A DNA stretch of 64,000 bases from Pelagibacteraceae bacterium AG-325-J17. GTDB taxonomy: Bacteria > Pseudomonadota > Alphaproteobacteria > Pelagibacterales > Pelagibacteraceae. The position numbers and the translations under genes were made by a program. The stretch spans positions 1 to 64,000 of the forward strand of contig QBYM01000006.1 in assembly GCA_003282825.1 (NCBI GenBank). Direction: 5' to 3'. Under the pieces are notes generated by a model. The model saw only the letters and a program-made list of their open reading frames with translations, had not been told where the DNA came from and did not search any database. Within the stretch, counting starts at the first letter, position 1. Each line of letters starts with the position of its first letter. Shown here in pieces: positions 8,753 to 19,000 of this stretch.

Positions 8753-10242
8753 TAAATTGTATTTTCTTTAATGAATTTATCTGCGGCTGACAAAATAAAT
8801 TTTTTTCTATCCGTTTTCATTTTATCAAAAATTCTTACCATCATTGATAGTCTAGGGTTAGTTAAAAAAAATTTTCTATTCCGATCTATAAATCTCCAAT
8901 AAAGACCATCCATTGTATTACACCACTCTCCTTTTTTAAAATCCATCATTTTCATAAAATAAGCAGACCCACAGATATAAGGCTTGGTTGCAAATATTCC
9001 ACCATCACTGAATAATCCCATGCCATAAACATTTGGTACCATCACCCAGTCAGAAGAGTCTACAAACATTTCCATAAACCATTTGTAAACTATAATTGGT
9101 TTAATCTCACAAAGGTTCATGATGTTAGATAAAATCATTAGTCTTTCAATGTGATGAGACCAGCCGTGGTTTAATGCATTCTTGATTGCATAATCTAATG
9201 GTGGCAAACCTGTCGTTCCATCATACCAAGACTTTTTCATTTTTCTATTTTGTTTAAAAAAATTTTTTGTTTCCATTTCATCTGAATAACTTTGATAAAT
9301 ACCTCGCATAAACTCTCTCCAACCAATTATCTGACGGATATAACCTTCCAAGGAATTCATTCTTATTTTCTTTTTTTTATGAAAATCTAAAACTTTTTGA
9401 ATAATAAACTCAGGAGTTATTAAACCTAAATTGATATAGGGGCTTAAAGCACTATGAAATAAAATGTTGTCTTTTTGATTTACTGCGTCTTCATAATCAC
9501 CAAACAAATTTGATTTTTCTTTTATAAAAAAATTGAGTAATTTAACTACGTCATCAAATTCTGTTGCTAACCAAAAATTATCTGTACTACCTGGATGATC
9601 TTTAAATAATTTTTCTACGATAGGCTTTAATTTTTTTGTATGATTAGTTTCATTAATTTTAGGAAATTTTGGTATTGAAATATCTTTTGGTAATTTATTT
9701 CTATTGTCCTCATCAAAGCTCCACTTTCCACCGATTGGATTTCCGTCAGCCCCCATCAATATTCCTGATTTTTTTCGAACCTCTTTGTAAAACGTTGCCA
9801 TAAAGGGTTTTTTTGATTTTCCTAAGTAATTTTTGAATTCACCCCTTGAGTTTAAAAACATAGGAGTTTGAACAACATTCCAATTAATTTTCTCTTTTTT
9901 TAGGAATTGAGAAATTTTTTTTTCAAAAAACTTATCTTCAATTTCAAAACTAGAAATCTCCTTAATTTTTTTTGAATTAATTATCTTTTTTAATTTTTTA
10001 AGGTAATCATCTTTAAATTCTTTATCTTCAATTTTTGTATACTCTAATTTAAATTTATTCTTTTTGAGTTTGTCTGCATAAGATCGCATAGAAGACAAGA
10101 ATAATAGTATTTTCTGTTTATGATGTTTTTCATAAGTACATAAACCATTGTCTTCTGCCATAAAGAATATATGGTCTTTTTTGAAGCGGTCGAGGTATTT
10201 TGATGGAAATAATTGATTACCAAGTATAAAAAATAACTTCAT
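8752..10242 (-). CDS. Cryptochrome/deoxyribodipyrimidine photolyase-related protein (PhrB/FeS-BCP clade)
   Basis: DNFWLATEF, HSALSPYINLGLITPEFII, REFMRGIYQ, WSHHIERLMILSNIMNLCEI, DWVMVPNVYGMGLFSDGGIFATKPYICGSAY. Confidence 0.92.
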   Translation of the reverse strand: MKLFFILGNQLFPSKYLDRFKKDHIFFMAEDNGLCTYEKHHKQKILLFLSSMRSYADKLKKNKFKLEYTKIEDKEFKDDYLKKLKKIINSKKIKEISSFEIEDKFFEKKISQFLKKEKINWNVVQTPMFLNSRGEFKNYLGKSKKPFMATFYKEVRKKSGILMGADGNPIGGKWSFDEDNRNKLPKDISIPKFPKINETNHTKKLKPIVEKLFKDHPGSTDNFWLATEFDDVVKLLNFFIKEKSNLFGDYEDAVNQKDNILFHSALSPYINLGLITPEFIIQKVLDFHKKKKIRMNSLEGYIRQIIGWREFMRGIYQSYSDEMETKNFFKQNRKMKKSWYDGTTGLPPLDYAIKNALNHGWSHHIERLMILSNIMNLCEIKPIIVYKWFMEMFVDSSDWVMVPNVYGMGLFSDGGIFATKPYICGSAYFMKMMDFKKGEWCNTMDGLYWRFIDRNRKFFLTNPRLSMMVRIFDKMKTDRKKFILSAADKFIKENTI

Positions 10243-10269
10243 AATTAAATATAACTAATAAAATTTTTT

Positions 10270-10980
10270 ATGTCAGAAAAATATATTGTTTTTGGTGCGA
10301 CAGGTTCAATCGGATCAAGTTTAGCAGAACAGTTAGTAAGTTCAGGAAATAGCGTTCATTTAGTTGCAAGAAATGAAGCTGAGCTTAAAAATATTTCCAA
10401 CAAACTAGGATGTACATCTACTGTGGCTGATGTTTTGGAGGAAGGATTTATCAATAAAGTTAAAAATGATATACCAGAAACAAACGGGATTGCTTACTGT
10501 GTAGGTTCAATTGATTTAAAACCTTTAAGAATGGTTACAGAGCAAGATTTTAACAAGTGTATGAAACTAAATCTTTATTCTGCAGTTGAGGCTATAAAAG
10601 GATACCAAGAAAGTTTAAAAAAAAATAAAGGATCAGTAGTTTTATTTTCTACAGTTGCTGCTCAAAGGGGATTTACTAATCATGCTATAATCGCTTCTAC
10701 AAAAGCTGCGGTTGAAGGGTTGACTGTTTCTTTAGCAGCTGAATTTGCACCAAACATTAGAGTTAACTGTATAGCGCCTAGTCTGACAAATTCTAAAATT
10801 GCTGAACCAATGTTAAAAAATAAAGCTCTAGCCGATGGAATAGCAAAAGCTCATCCTCTTAAAAGATTGGGTGAAGGAAAAGATTCTGCTTCACTAGCAA
10901 AGTTTCTTATTACTGAAGATAGTTCTTGGGTCACAGGACAAATAATTGCAGTAGATGGTGGAAGATCTAAACTTTCTTAA
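10270..10980 (+). CDS. SDR family oxidoreductase
   Basis: VFGATGSIGSSLAEQL; ASTKAAVEGLT; C-terminal GQIIAVDGGRS. Confidence 0.93.
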   Translation: MSEKYIVFGATGSIGSSLAEQLVSSGNSVHLVARNEAELKNISNKLGCTSTVADVLEEGFINKVKNDIPETNGIAYCVGSIDLKPLRMVTEQDFNKCMKLNLYSAVEAIKGYQESLKKNKGSVVLFSTVAAQRGFTNHAIIASTKAAVEGLTVSLAAEFAPNIRVNCIAPSLTNSKIAEPMLKNKALADGIAKAHPLKRLGEGKDSASLAKFLITEDSSWVTGQIIAVDGGRSKLS

Positions 10981-10981
10981 A

Positions 10982-12046
10982 GTGAAAAAAGTTTTATTTT
11001 TAACACTATTAATTTTTTTTTTTACCTCAAAATCTTTTTCTCAAGATTATAGTTTTCAAAAATTAACAAAACTTGATGGACCATGGGGTTCGTCATTCTT
11101 GAATGAAAATGAATTAATAATTACAGAGAAAAGTGGAAAAATAAAAATTGTAAATATTAAATCCAATAAAATTTCTGAAGTTGATCACAATTTAAATTTT
11201 TTAGATTATGGCCAAGGAGGATTATTAGATATTCTATTTAAAGATAATTTTGTTTATATTTCCTATTCTGAAAATAGAGGTAATTGGAAGTCAAGTACTT
11301 CAATTGCAAAAGCAAAATTTGATAAAATCAAACTACACTTTGAAAACATTTTTCAGGCTGAACCTCCGATTGACTCGGGTTATCATTTTGGTTCAAGATT
11401 AGTAATTAAAGATAATTACCTTTTTGCATCAGCTGGAGAAAGAGGACAAGGTATGATTGCACAAGACCCTACAAATCACCCAGGGAGCATTATAAGAATT
11501 CATTTAGATGGAAGTATTCCTAATGACAATCCTAAGTTTAAAGGTAATCCAAACTGGCTTCCTGAAATTTATCAAATTGGAATTAGAAACCCCCAAGGCT
11601 TATCTTTATCACCTTTTGACGGAAAAATTTATATGAGCAACCATGGTGCAAAAGGAGGTGACTGGTTTGGAGAAGTAAAAAAAGGTGAAAACTATGGTTG
11701 GAAAATATTAGGCTGGGGAGGAAAAAATTATACTGGAACTAAAATTGGACCTAAATGGAAACCAGGCTTTACTAAAGCAATTCAATACTGGGTCCCTTCT
11801 ATCGCTACTAGTGCAATTACTATTTATAAAGGTGATGAGTTTAAGGAATGGAACAGCCATGCTTTAATTACATCTCTTAAGGATAAATCATTAAGAAAAT
11901 TAATATTTGACGATAAATCAAATGTTAAGGAAGAGATAATTTTTAAAGACAAAATTGGAAGAATAAGAGATATACAAGTTCATCCAATCAATGGAAAAAT
12001 TTATTTTTTAGCAGGAGATAATTTGTGGCTAATGGAAAAAAGTTAA
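10982..12046 (+). CDS. PQQ-dependent sugar dehydrogenase-like (glucose/sorbosone dehydrogenase family) secreted protein
   Basis: SGYHFGSRLVI...GIRNPQGLSLSP...GGDWFGEVKKGENYGWKILGWG. GTG at 10982 gives a signal peptide (VKKVLFLTLLIFFFTSKSFS), preferred over track start 10955. Confidence 0.87.
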   Translation: MKKVLFLTLLIFFFTSKSFSQDYSFQKLTKLDGPWGSSFLNENELIITEKSGKIKIVNIKSNKISEVDHNLNFLDYGQGGLLDILFKDNFVYISYSENRGNWKSSTSIAKAKFDKIKLHFENIFQAEPPIDSGYHFGSRLVIKDNYLFASAGERGQGMIAQDPTNHPGSIIRIHLDGSIPNDNPKFKGNPNWLPEIYQIGIRNPQGLSLSPFDGKIYMSNHGAKGGDWFGEVKKGENYGWKILGWGGKNYTGTKIGPKWKPGFTKAIQYWVPSIATSAITIYKGDEFKEWNSHALITSLKDKSLRKLIFDDKSNVKEEIIFKDKIGRIRDIQVHPINGKIYFLAGDNLWLMEKS

Positions 12047-13107
12047 TAAAAATTTTATGTCTTTTAATTGGGATAACTTCATATAATCATATTGGATTAA
12101 CAATGGAAAAAAAACCTTATCATCACGTTTCAGATGGAACATTTAGAAATCCAGAGGGATCTCCTAAAAGAAATACAAATTTTAAATGGTCATATAAAGT
12201 TTTTAATAAAGAAAAAAAGAAACTTGATATGACAGTTCCAGAAGAGCATGTTGTTAAAAAAGAAAAAATACTATCAGATTTATCTAAGTTGAAAAATGAC
12301 GATTACATTGTTTGGATTGGTCATGCTACATTCATTATCAAACTAGGAAATACTACAATTATAACTGACCCTGTCTTTTCTAAAAATGCAGGACCGTTAA
12401 TATTTGGTCCAAAGAGATTTACTGAACCAGCATTAAAATTAAATGAAATTCCTAAAATTGATTTATTTTTACTTACTCACAATCATTATGACCACCAGGA
12501 TATGATGACAATTCGTAGGTTTCCTTTTAAAGATGCAAAAGTGATGCTACCGCTAAAACTTGGAAAATATTTTACAAGGAATGGTTATAGAGATGTAAAT
12601 GAAATGGATTGGTATGATGAAATAAAGATTAATGAAAAATTAAAAATTACATTTCTTCCTGCAGTTCATTGGTCCAAAAGAAGTTTAACTGATACTAACA
12701 AAACTTTATGGGGTAACTTTTTAATTGAATATGATGGAAAAAAGATTTTATTTGCATGTGACACTGGAGTTGGAAATATTTATAAAGATTTAGGTAATAA
12801 ATATGGCCCAATAGACCTCTCTTTTATTAATATTGGTGCTTACAATTTTTATCCAATTTCACCTTATAAAGACAAATCTGCTTATCATACTAATCCTGAA
12901 GAGGCCTTAAGTGTAGGTAGAGATTTGAAAAGTAAAAAAGTTGTTGGGACACATTGGGGTACGTTTGTTTTATCTTTGGAGCCAATAATGGAACCACCTG
13001 TACGGTTTAAAAAAAATGCAGAAAAATATGGATTTAAAAAAGAAGATGCTGTGATTTTTAAAATAGGTGAAATGACTGCTCTTAAAGATTTAATAAATAA
13101 AGATTAA
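12025..13107 (+). CDS. MBL-fold metallo-hydrolase (NAPE-PLD/RomA-like)
   Basis: WIGHATFIIKLGNTTIITDPVFS; LLTHNHYDHQDM; HWGTFVLS. Confidence 0.9.
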   Translation: MANGKKLIKILCLLIGITSYNHIGLTMEKKPYHHVSDGTFRNPEGSPKRNTNFKWSYKVFNKEKKKLDMTVPEEHVVKKEKILSDLSKLKNDDYIVWIGHATFIIKLGNTTIITDPVFSKNAGPLIFGPKRFTEPALKLNEIPKIDLFLLTHNHYDHQDMMTIRRFPFKDAKVMLPLKLGKYFTRNGYRDVNEMDWYDEIKINEKLKITFLPAVHWSKRSLTDTNKTLWGNFLIEYDGKKILFACDTGVGNIYKDLGNKYGPIDLSFINIGAYNFYPISPYKDKSAYHTNPEEALSVGRDLKSKKVVGTHWGTFVLSLEPIMEPPVRFKKNAEKYGFKKEDAVIFKIGEMTALKDLINKD

Positions 13108-13358
13108 TTATCTAAAATTTTCTTTTTAGCCTTTTCAAACTCTTCTTGAGTTAAAGCGCCACTTTTTAAAAGCTCATTTAATTTATTCAATTCTTCAGTT
13201 AAATTCTCAGAATTGTCTACGTTATTATTTACTTCTATTTCTGAGTCAGATTTATTGGAGCTCTTGGCACTAAATCCTGTCATTATAGCTCTTCCACCCA
13301 GGTAAAGCACAAAAAGAAAAATTGGAATAACTAGACCGAAAAAAATTATCTTTTCCAT
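13104..13358 (-). CDS. SHOCT-domain small membrane protein
   Basis: C-terminal LNKLNELLKSGALTQEEFEKAKKKIL. Confidence 0.85.
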   Translation of the reverse strand: MEKIIFFGLVIPIFLFVLYLGGRAIMTGFSAKSSNKSDSEIEVNNNVDNSENLTEELNKLNELLKSGALTQEEFEKAKKKILDN

Positions 13359-13361
13359 AAA

Positions 13362-13571
13362 TTAATCTTCATCATCCTCTCTCCAATTTTTTTCATACAT
13401 TAACCATGCTGCATATATTACTGAAAATGTTCCAGCTATCATACCATAATCAAAACCTGTCTGCATATCATATAAATACCAACCAAGTTGAGTTGCACCT
13501 ATTGGGGGTACGGTAAGTATTAACATGAGGATTGCTATTCTATATGGGTACTTAGGTTTTTTCATAGACAA
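13362..13571 (-). CDS. Small hypothetical membrane protein
   Basis: 69-aa ORF with two hydrophobic segments. Confidence 0.6.
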   Translation of the reverse strand: MSMKKPKYPYRIAILMLILTVPPIGATQLGWYLYDMQTGFDYGMIAGTFSVIYAAWLMYEKNWREDDED

Positions 13572-13602
13572 TCATATCAAATAAAATTTATTGGTCTAAT
13601 TG

Positions 13603-14448
13603 TTAAGCTTGCGATCTTTTGAAACAGTCAATGGTGTTTTTAAGTAAACATGCAATAGTCATAGGACCCACTCCACCTGGCACGGGTGTCAATGCTTTTG
13701 CATTTTTTGAAACTTCCTCGAAAGCTACATCGCCTACAATTCCTTTGTCAGTTTTATTTATACCAACATCAATAACTATTGTATCTTTCTTGACCCAATC
13801 ACCTTTAACAAGTTCTGGAATTCCAACTGCAGCAACGATAATGTCTGCCTCTAAACACTCTGCTTTTAAATCTTTTGTTTTTGAATGAGTGATAGTTACT
13901 GTACAATTTTCTTTTAAAAGAAGTTGAGTCATTGGCTTACCATTAAGGTTTGACCTTCCAATAATAACTGCTTTTTTTCCATTCAAATTTGGTTCAATTT
14001 TTTTTATTAACAAATAACATCCCAAAGGTGTGCAAGGTATTGAGCTTTCATAACCTGATGAAAGATTGCCAACATTCATTGGATGAAAACCATCAACATC
14101 TTTTGTAGGGTTAATAGCTTCAATGATTTTTTGCTTATCAATATGTTTTGGGAGTGGTAATTGAACTAAAATTCCAGAAACTGTCTCGTCATTATTTAAT
14201 TCATCGATTTTATTTAATATCGTTTTCTCCTCGACTGTATCTGGATACTTAATTACATCTGATTTTAATCCAACTTCATTAGCTGATTTTTCTTTGTTTC
14301 GAACATAAATTTGACTTGGTGTTAAATCACCAATTAAAATTACCGTTAAGCCTGGTACTTTATTATATTTAGTTTTTAGGTCAGAAACTTCTTTTTTGAG
14401 TTTCTCTCTAAGTTCTGCAGCAGCTTTTTTTCCATCAATTAAAATCAT
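13603..14448 (-). CDS. folD: Bifunctional methylenetetrahydrofolate dehydrogenase/cyclohydrolase
   Basis: VQLPLPKHID; VIGRSNLNGKPM; TPVPGGVGPMT. Start revised to MILIDGKKAA (14448). Confidence 0.96.
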   Translation of the reverse strand: MILIDGKKAAAELREKLKKEVSDLKTKYNKVPGLTVILIGDLTPSQIYVRNKEKSANEVGLKSDVIKYPDTVEEKTILNKIDELNNDETVSGILVQLPLPKHIDKQKIIEAINPTKDVDGFHPMNVGNLSSGYESSIPCTPLGCYLLIKKIEPNLNGKKAVIIGRSNLNGKPMTQLLLKENCTVTITHSKTKDLKAECLEADIIVAAVGIPELVKGDWVKKDTIVIDVGINKTDKGIVGDVAFEEVSKNAKALTPVPGGVGPMTIACLLKNTIDCFKRSQA

Positions 14449-14453
14449 ATAAT

Positions 14454-14744
14454 TTAGAATATCATTGGTGCGATGTAGAGCTTCATACACATTTCTATAA
14501 ACCAAATCAATAAGAGTAAAATTATAGGAGAAATGTCTAACGAACCTAAATTGGGTAAAAAACGTCTAATTTTATTTAATATGGGATCAGTTAAACGATA
14601 GCTGAATTCTAAAATAGAATAAACAAACCTATTTTGAGTATTTAAAATATTAAAAGCTATGAGCCAGCTCACAACAACGTTTACAATGACAACATAAGAG
14701 TAAAGTTTAAGTATTTGTAAAGCTAAATAAAAAATAGCTATCAT
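14454..14744 (-). CDS. YggT family membrane protein
   Basis: VNVVVSWLIAFNILN...RLTDPILNKIRRFLPNLGSLDISPIILLLLI. Confidence 0.9.
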   Translation of the reverse strand: MIAIFYLALQILKLYSYVVIVNVVVSWLIAFNILNTQNRFVYSILEFSYRLTDPILNKIRRFLPNLGSLDISPIILLLLIWFIEMCMKLYIAPMIF

Positions 14745-15826
14745 TTTTTCTCAATATAAATCGAAGAGCTTGGGAATGCGAACGAAGCTTTATTATTTTC
14801 TACAATTTGTTTAATTGCTATTGCTAATTTTTCCTTAACTGAAAGCCAATCATTCCAACTATTTGAATTAGTAAAACAACGAACATACATGTCGATTGAG
14901 CTGTCAGAAAATTTGTCAACTCTTACAGCAATTCCTATGCTTGTATTAAAATCCTCACTTTTATTAATATGCTCTTCAATTTGATTTCTGATAGTTTTTA
15001 ATTGATCTACTGTCGTGTCATATTGCAGAGTAATAATCCAGCTAATTAACCAATTTGAAGTTTCACTAACGTTTACAACAGCATTCTCTGCGAATTGGAA
15101 ATTAGGAATTATTGCTAAAGATTTATCAAATTTCCTGATTGTTGTTGATCGAAAGCCAATTTTTTCAACTATACCCTCTATTATTCCTTCGACTGATATC
15201 CAGTCACCAATTTTAAATCTTTTTTCAACAAGAACTAAAATACCTGAAATTAAATTTTTAAATAAATCTTGAGCCCCTAATGCAACAGCAACACCAAATA
15301 AACCTAGTCCAGCTATGATTGGTCCAATCTTTATTCCCCATAATTCTAAGACCGCTGCAAGTCCTAAAATAAATATTAATATTTTTAGGGATTTAATTAT
15401 CCATCCAATTAATTCTCTTGTTAAAATTTTATCAAGACCACTTAAGATATATGAAACTGGCTCTATAATCTGGTGGATAACCCAAAAAATTAAAATAGTA
15501 ATCAATGTTCTGTTAATAGTATCTACAACTTCCCTACCTTCTAAAGAAAAAGTCATGTAATAACTGGCTATAAAAAAACCTAGCACTATTGGTAGAAATC
15601 TTGCTGGTCCAATTAATGCTGAAACAAAAGTATCATCTAATTTATTAGTAGTCCTTTTTGAAATAATCTCTAATTTTTTAATTATAAGTTTACTGATTAT
15701 TCCTCTAAAAATTAGAAAAATTAAGAAAATTCCAATTCCAATTAATATTTGAAAAATATCAACACCTAAAATGCCTTTATTCCATACAGATAAAAAAATA
15801 TCAGAAAAATTATTTATTATTTCCAT
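14741..15826 (-). CDS. Mechanosensitive ion channel (MscS family)
   Basis: AGLGLFGVAVALGAQDLFKNLISGILVLVEKRFKIGDWI. Confidence 0.94.
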   Translation of the reverse strand: MEIINNFSDIFLSVWNKGILGVDIFQILIGIGIFLIFLIFRGIISKLIIKKLEIISKRTTNKLDDTFVSALIGPARFLPIVLGFFIASYYMTFSLEGREVVDTINRTLITILIFWVIHQIIEPVSYILSGLDKILTRELIGWIIKSLKILIFILGLAAVLELWGIKIGPIIAGLGLFGVAVALGAQDLFKNLISGILVLVEKRFKIGDWISVEGIIEGIVEKIGFRSTTIRKFDKSLAIIPNFQFAENAVVNVSETSNWLISWIITLQYDTTVDQLKTIRNQIEEHINKSEDFNTSIGIAVRVDKFSDSSIDMYVRCFTNSNSWNDWLSVKEKLAIAIKQIVENNKASFAFPSSSIYIEKK

Positions 15827-15828
15827 AA

Positions 15829-16527
15829 TTAAATTTTATATAACAAAAACTCTTCTTCTCCAGGATTAAAAAGAAAAATTTTTTTCCACTTAATTTCATT
15901 CAATATTGTTGAGGTTTTCTCTCCAATACACATTAAATTAGTGTTCATCCACAGACTTTCTAATTGGTAAATTTTTATAATGTTAAGAAAACTAGAAGCA
16001 CTATTTTGAGAGTAAATATAGACTATATCAGGTATTTTTAACTTTAATTCATTAATAAATCTTTCGTCAAACTTTTCGATAGGACTTGTTCTATAGTTAA
16101 TAACTCTTTTGATATTGTAACCTTCCTCCTCTAATTGATGATCGAGGTTAACAGACACTATTTCTCCACTTATATAAATTAATTTTCCATCTTTTTTGTC
16201 AAAATTTTGTAAAATCAGCTCTTTTAAATTTTCGACATTTCCTCCTGCTGCAATTACATTTTGGAAACCAGCACCTCTTGCTTTTTTTTCTGTAGCACTT
16301 CCAACGCAAAAGCATAACGTTTTTTTTTCAATTTTTTTTAGATCTAAAAATTTAACAGCATTAGCACTTGTAAAGATAATTCCCTTATAATCTGAAAAAT
16401 CTATCTCTCCATAATTCACTTTTTTCACACTCAATAAAGGAAGATGAGAAACTTGATAACCTAAAGATTGAAATTTCGACATTATTTCTGAGCAATCTTC
16501 TATTGGTCTAGTTAGTAATATGTGCAT
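15829..16527 (-). CDS. hemD: Uroporphyrinogen-III synthase
   Basis: MHILLTRPIEDCSE...GIIFTSANAVK; directly downstream of hemC. Confidence 0.88.
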   Translation of the reverse strand: MHILLTRPIEDCSEIMSKFQSLGYQVSHLPLLSVKKVNYGEIDFSDYKGIIFTSANAVKFLDLKKIEKKTLCFCVGSATEKKARGAGFQNVIAAGGNVENLKELILQNFDKKDGKLIYISGEIVSVNLDHQLEEEGYNIKRVINYRTSPIEKFDERFINELKLKIPDIVYIYSQNSASSFLNIIKIYQLESLWMNTNLMCIGEKTSTILNEIKWKKIFLFNPGEEEFLLYKI

Positions 16528-16528
16528 A

Positions 16529-17446
16529 TTATATTTTATAGGAATTTTTTGATTTTTGTTTTAAAATTTTACCAATTTCTGTTCCGATTTTTTTATATTC
16601 ATCAATTTTACCAGTTTTTTTTTCGTGAAATCTAAGTGAGCCATCTAAGGAAAAAAGTTCTGCTTCTAAAGTAATCTGATCTCCATTTATTTTAGAATGA
16701 GCACCTATTGCAGTTTCACAATCTCCTTCCAAAATTTTTAAAATGTTTCTTTCTGCATGTGCTCTTTTATAAGTTTCTAGATGATTAATTTTTTTTAAAA
16801 TAGATGTTGTATCTTTATCTTCATCTCTACACTGCAATGCAATAATTCCTTGTCCAACACTAGGAATGATTTCTTCAGCTGAAAAAATTTCGGAAATTTC
16901 ATTTTCATAGTTTAAATATTTTATTCCAGCATAAGATAGTATTATTGCATCATAAATTCCTTCTTTTAATTTTTTTATTCTAGTATCAACATTTCCTCTT
17001 ATAAGTTTACATTTAATATCTGGTCTAATTTTTTTTATCTGAAATTCCCTTCTATAAGATGAAGTTCCGATAGTTGATTTTAAATTTAATTCTTTAAGTT
17101 TTTTTTTATTATTAGTTATTAAAATTTCTCTAGGATCATTTCTTTCTAAGAATGTATCTGTTATAAGTCCATCTGTTTCAATCGCTGGCATATCTTTAAG
17201 TGCATGGACAGCTATATCAATATTATTATCTTTAAGTTCCTTTTCAATATTACTTGAAAACAAACCCTTCCCTCCTAAATCAGATAATCTGGTATCCTGA
17301 ACTTGATCACCTTTAGTTGTTATAGATTTAATAATAATGTCTCCATCAACTAAGTTAGTATTTTCAATAATTTTATCTTTAGCCTTTTGAGCATAAAGTA
17401 AAGCTAACTTACTACCTCTTGATCCAATTATTATTCTTTTATTCAT
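16529..17446 (-). CDS. hemC: Hydroxymethylbilane synthase
   Basis: IIGSRGSKLALLYAQ; VHALKDMPA; GDCETAIGAHS. Confidence 0.97.
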   Translation of the reverse strand: MNKRIIIGSRGSKLALLYAQKAKDKIIENTNLVDGDIIIKSITTKGDQVQDTRLSDLGGKGLFSSNIEKELKDNNIDIAVHALKDMPAIETDGLITDTFLERNDPREILITNNKKKLKELNLKSTIGTSSYRREFQIKKIRPDIKCKLIRGNVDTRIKKLKEGIYDAIILSYAGIKYLNYENEISEIFSAEEIIPSVGQGIIALQCRDEDKDTTSILKKINHLETYKRAHAERNILKILEGDCETAIGAHSKINGDQITLEAELFSLDGSLRFHEKKTGKIDEYKKIGTEIGKILKQKSKNSYKI

Positions 17447-17502
17447 AAAAAAATTTATTTCTTACTTGTATTGGGTTTGTACAATTATTAAAAACTATTT
17501 GA

Positions 17503-18579
17503 ATGAGAAAAAAACCCTTAATTCTTGGAATAGAATCAAGCTGTGATGAAACAGCTGCTTCATTAATAACTGAAAATGAAGAAGGAATGCCAATAGTTTT
17601 AAGTAATATCATTTCTAGCCAAGTAGATATACATAAAGAGTTTGGAGGGGTTGTTCCAGAGTTAGCCGCACGCTCTCACATCGAGAAGATAGATTGGATT
17701 GTTAAAAAAGCAATAGATGAGAGTGGTAGAGGTATTGAGGAGATAGATGCTGTAGCTTCAACTGCAGGACCTGGTTTGATTGTATGTTTGTCAGTAGGCC
17801 TAAGTTTTGGGAAAGCTTTTGCTTCAACAATTAACAAACCATTTATTGCTGTAAATCATTTAGAAGGTCACGCTTTGAGTCCAAAATTAAATTCAAAAAT
17901 TAATTATCCATACCTTTTATTATTAATTTCAGGAGGGCATTCACAATACTTAAGCGTTCAAAATTTGGGAAAATATAAAAGATTAGGAACAACTATTGAT
18001 GATGCATTAGGTGAAGCATTCGATAAAACTGCAAAACTTTTAGGAATTGAATTTCCTGGTGGACCCCAGATTGAAGTTTTTGCTGAAAAGGGTGATCCAA
18101 ATAAATATGAATTACCAAAACCAATTTTTAATAAAGGTGGATGTAATTTATCTTTTGCAGGACTTAAAACAGCAATTTTAAAGATAAGTAAGACAATTAA
18201 TACAGAACAAGATAAATTTGACTTAGCAGCATCTTTTCAAAAAACTATTGAGAACATTTTATATAAAAAAACTAAAATTGCTTTTAATGAGTTTGAAAAA
18301 CTTAACAATCTACAAGAAAAAAAATTTGTGGTTGCAGGTGGAGTGGCTGCAAATAAAAAAATTAGATCAATGCTGGTAAACTTATGTATAGAAAACAATT
18401 ATGAGAGTATTTTTCCCACAATAGAGTTATGTGGAGATAATGCTGCGATGATCGCAATGGTTGGTTTAGAAAAATTTAAATTAAAAGAGTTTAGCGATTT
18501 AGATCATCCTGCAAAACCAAGGTGGCCATTAGATAAAAAGGCTGCTTTTTTAAAAGGTGCTGGAGTTCAGTTAAAATGA
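17503..18579 (+). CDS. tsaD: tRNA N6-adenosine threonylcarbamoyltransferase
   Basis: LGIESSCDETAASL; NHLEGHALSP; LISGGHSQYL. Confidence 0.97.
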   Translation: MRKKPLILGIESSCDETAASLITENEEGMPIVLSNIISSQVDIHKEFGGVVPELAARSHIEKIDWIVKKAIDESGRGIEEIDAVASTAGPGLIVCLSVGLSFGKAFASTINKPFIAVNHLEGHALSPKLNSKINYPYLLLLISGGHSQYLSVQNLGKYKRLGTTIDDALGEAFDKTAKLLGIEFPGGPQIEVFAEKGDPNKYELPKPIFNKGGCNLSFAGLKTAILKISKTINTEQDKFDLAASFQKTIENILYKKTKIAFNEFEKLNNLQEKKFVVAGGVAANKKIRSMLVNLCIENNYESIFPTIELCGDNAAMIAMVGLEKFKLKEFSDLDHPAKPRWPLDKKAAFLKGAGVQLK

Positions 18580-18989
18580 AATATTGGTTAATGAAATCTG
18601 AACCGGATGTCTGGTCTATTGAACAACAAATTAAAGCTGGTGCTAAAGGTGCTCCATGGGATGGAGTTAGAAATTATCAGGCAGCTAAAAATTTAAGATC
18701 TATGAAAAAAGGAGACGAGTGTTTTTTTTATCATTCCAATATTGGAAAAGAGATAGTTGGAATTGTCCAAGTTACAAAAGAGCATTACATTGATAAAACT
18801 GATAAATCTGGACGATTTGTTGCTGTAACTGTTAAGTTTTTAAAGAAGTTAGTCAAACCAATTACTCTCGAAGACATCAAAAAAAACAAGGAATTAAGCC
18901 ACTTATCCCTCATAAAACAAAGTCGACTGTCAGTTATGCCAATAGACTCTAAAAGCTGGAAAATTTTAAATAAGATGAGTAAGATTTAA
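18576..18989 (+). CDS. EVE domain-containing protein
   Basis: [18 protein letters not shown]...[27 protein letters not shown]. Confidence 0.95.
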   Translation: MKYWLMKSEPDVWSIEQQIKAGAKGAPWDGVRNYQAAKNLRSMKKGDECFFYHSNIGKEIVGIVQVTKEHYIDKTDKSGRFVAVTVKFLKKLVKPITLEDIKKNKELSHLSLIKQSRLSVMPIDSKSWKILNKMSKI

Positions 18990-19000
18990 ATATAATATTT

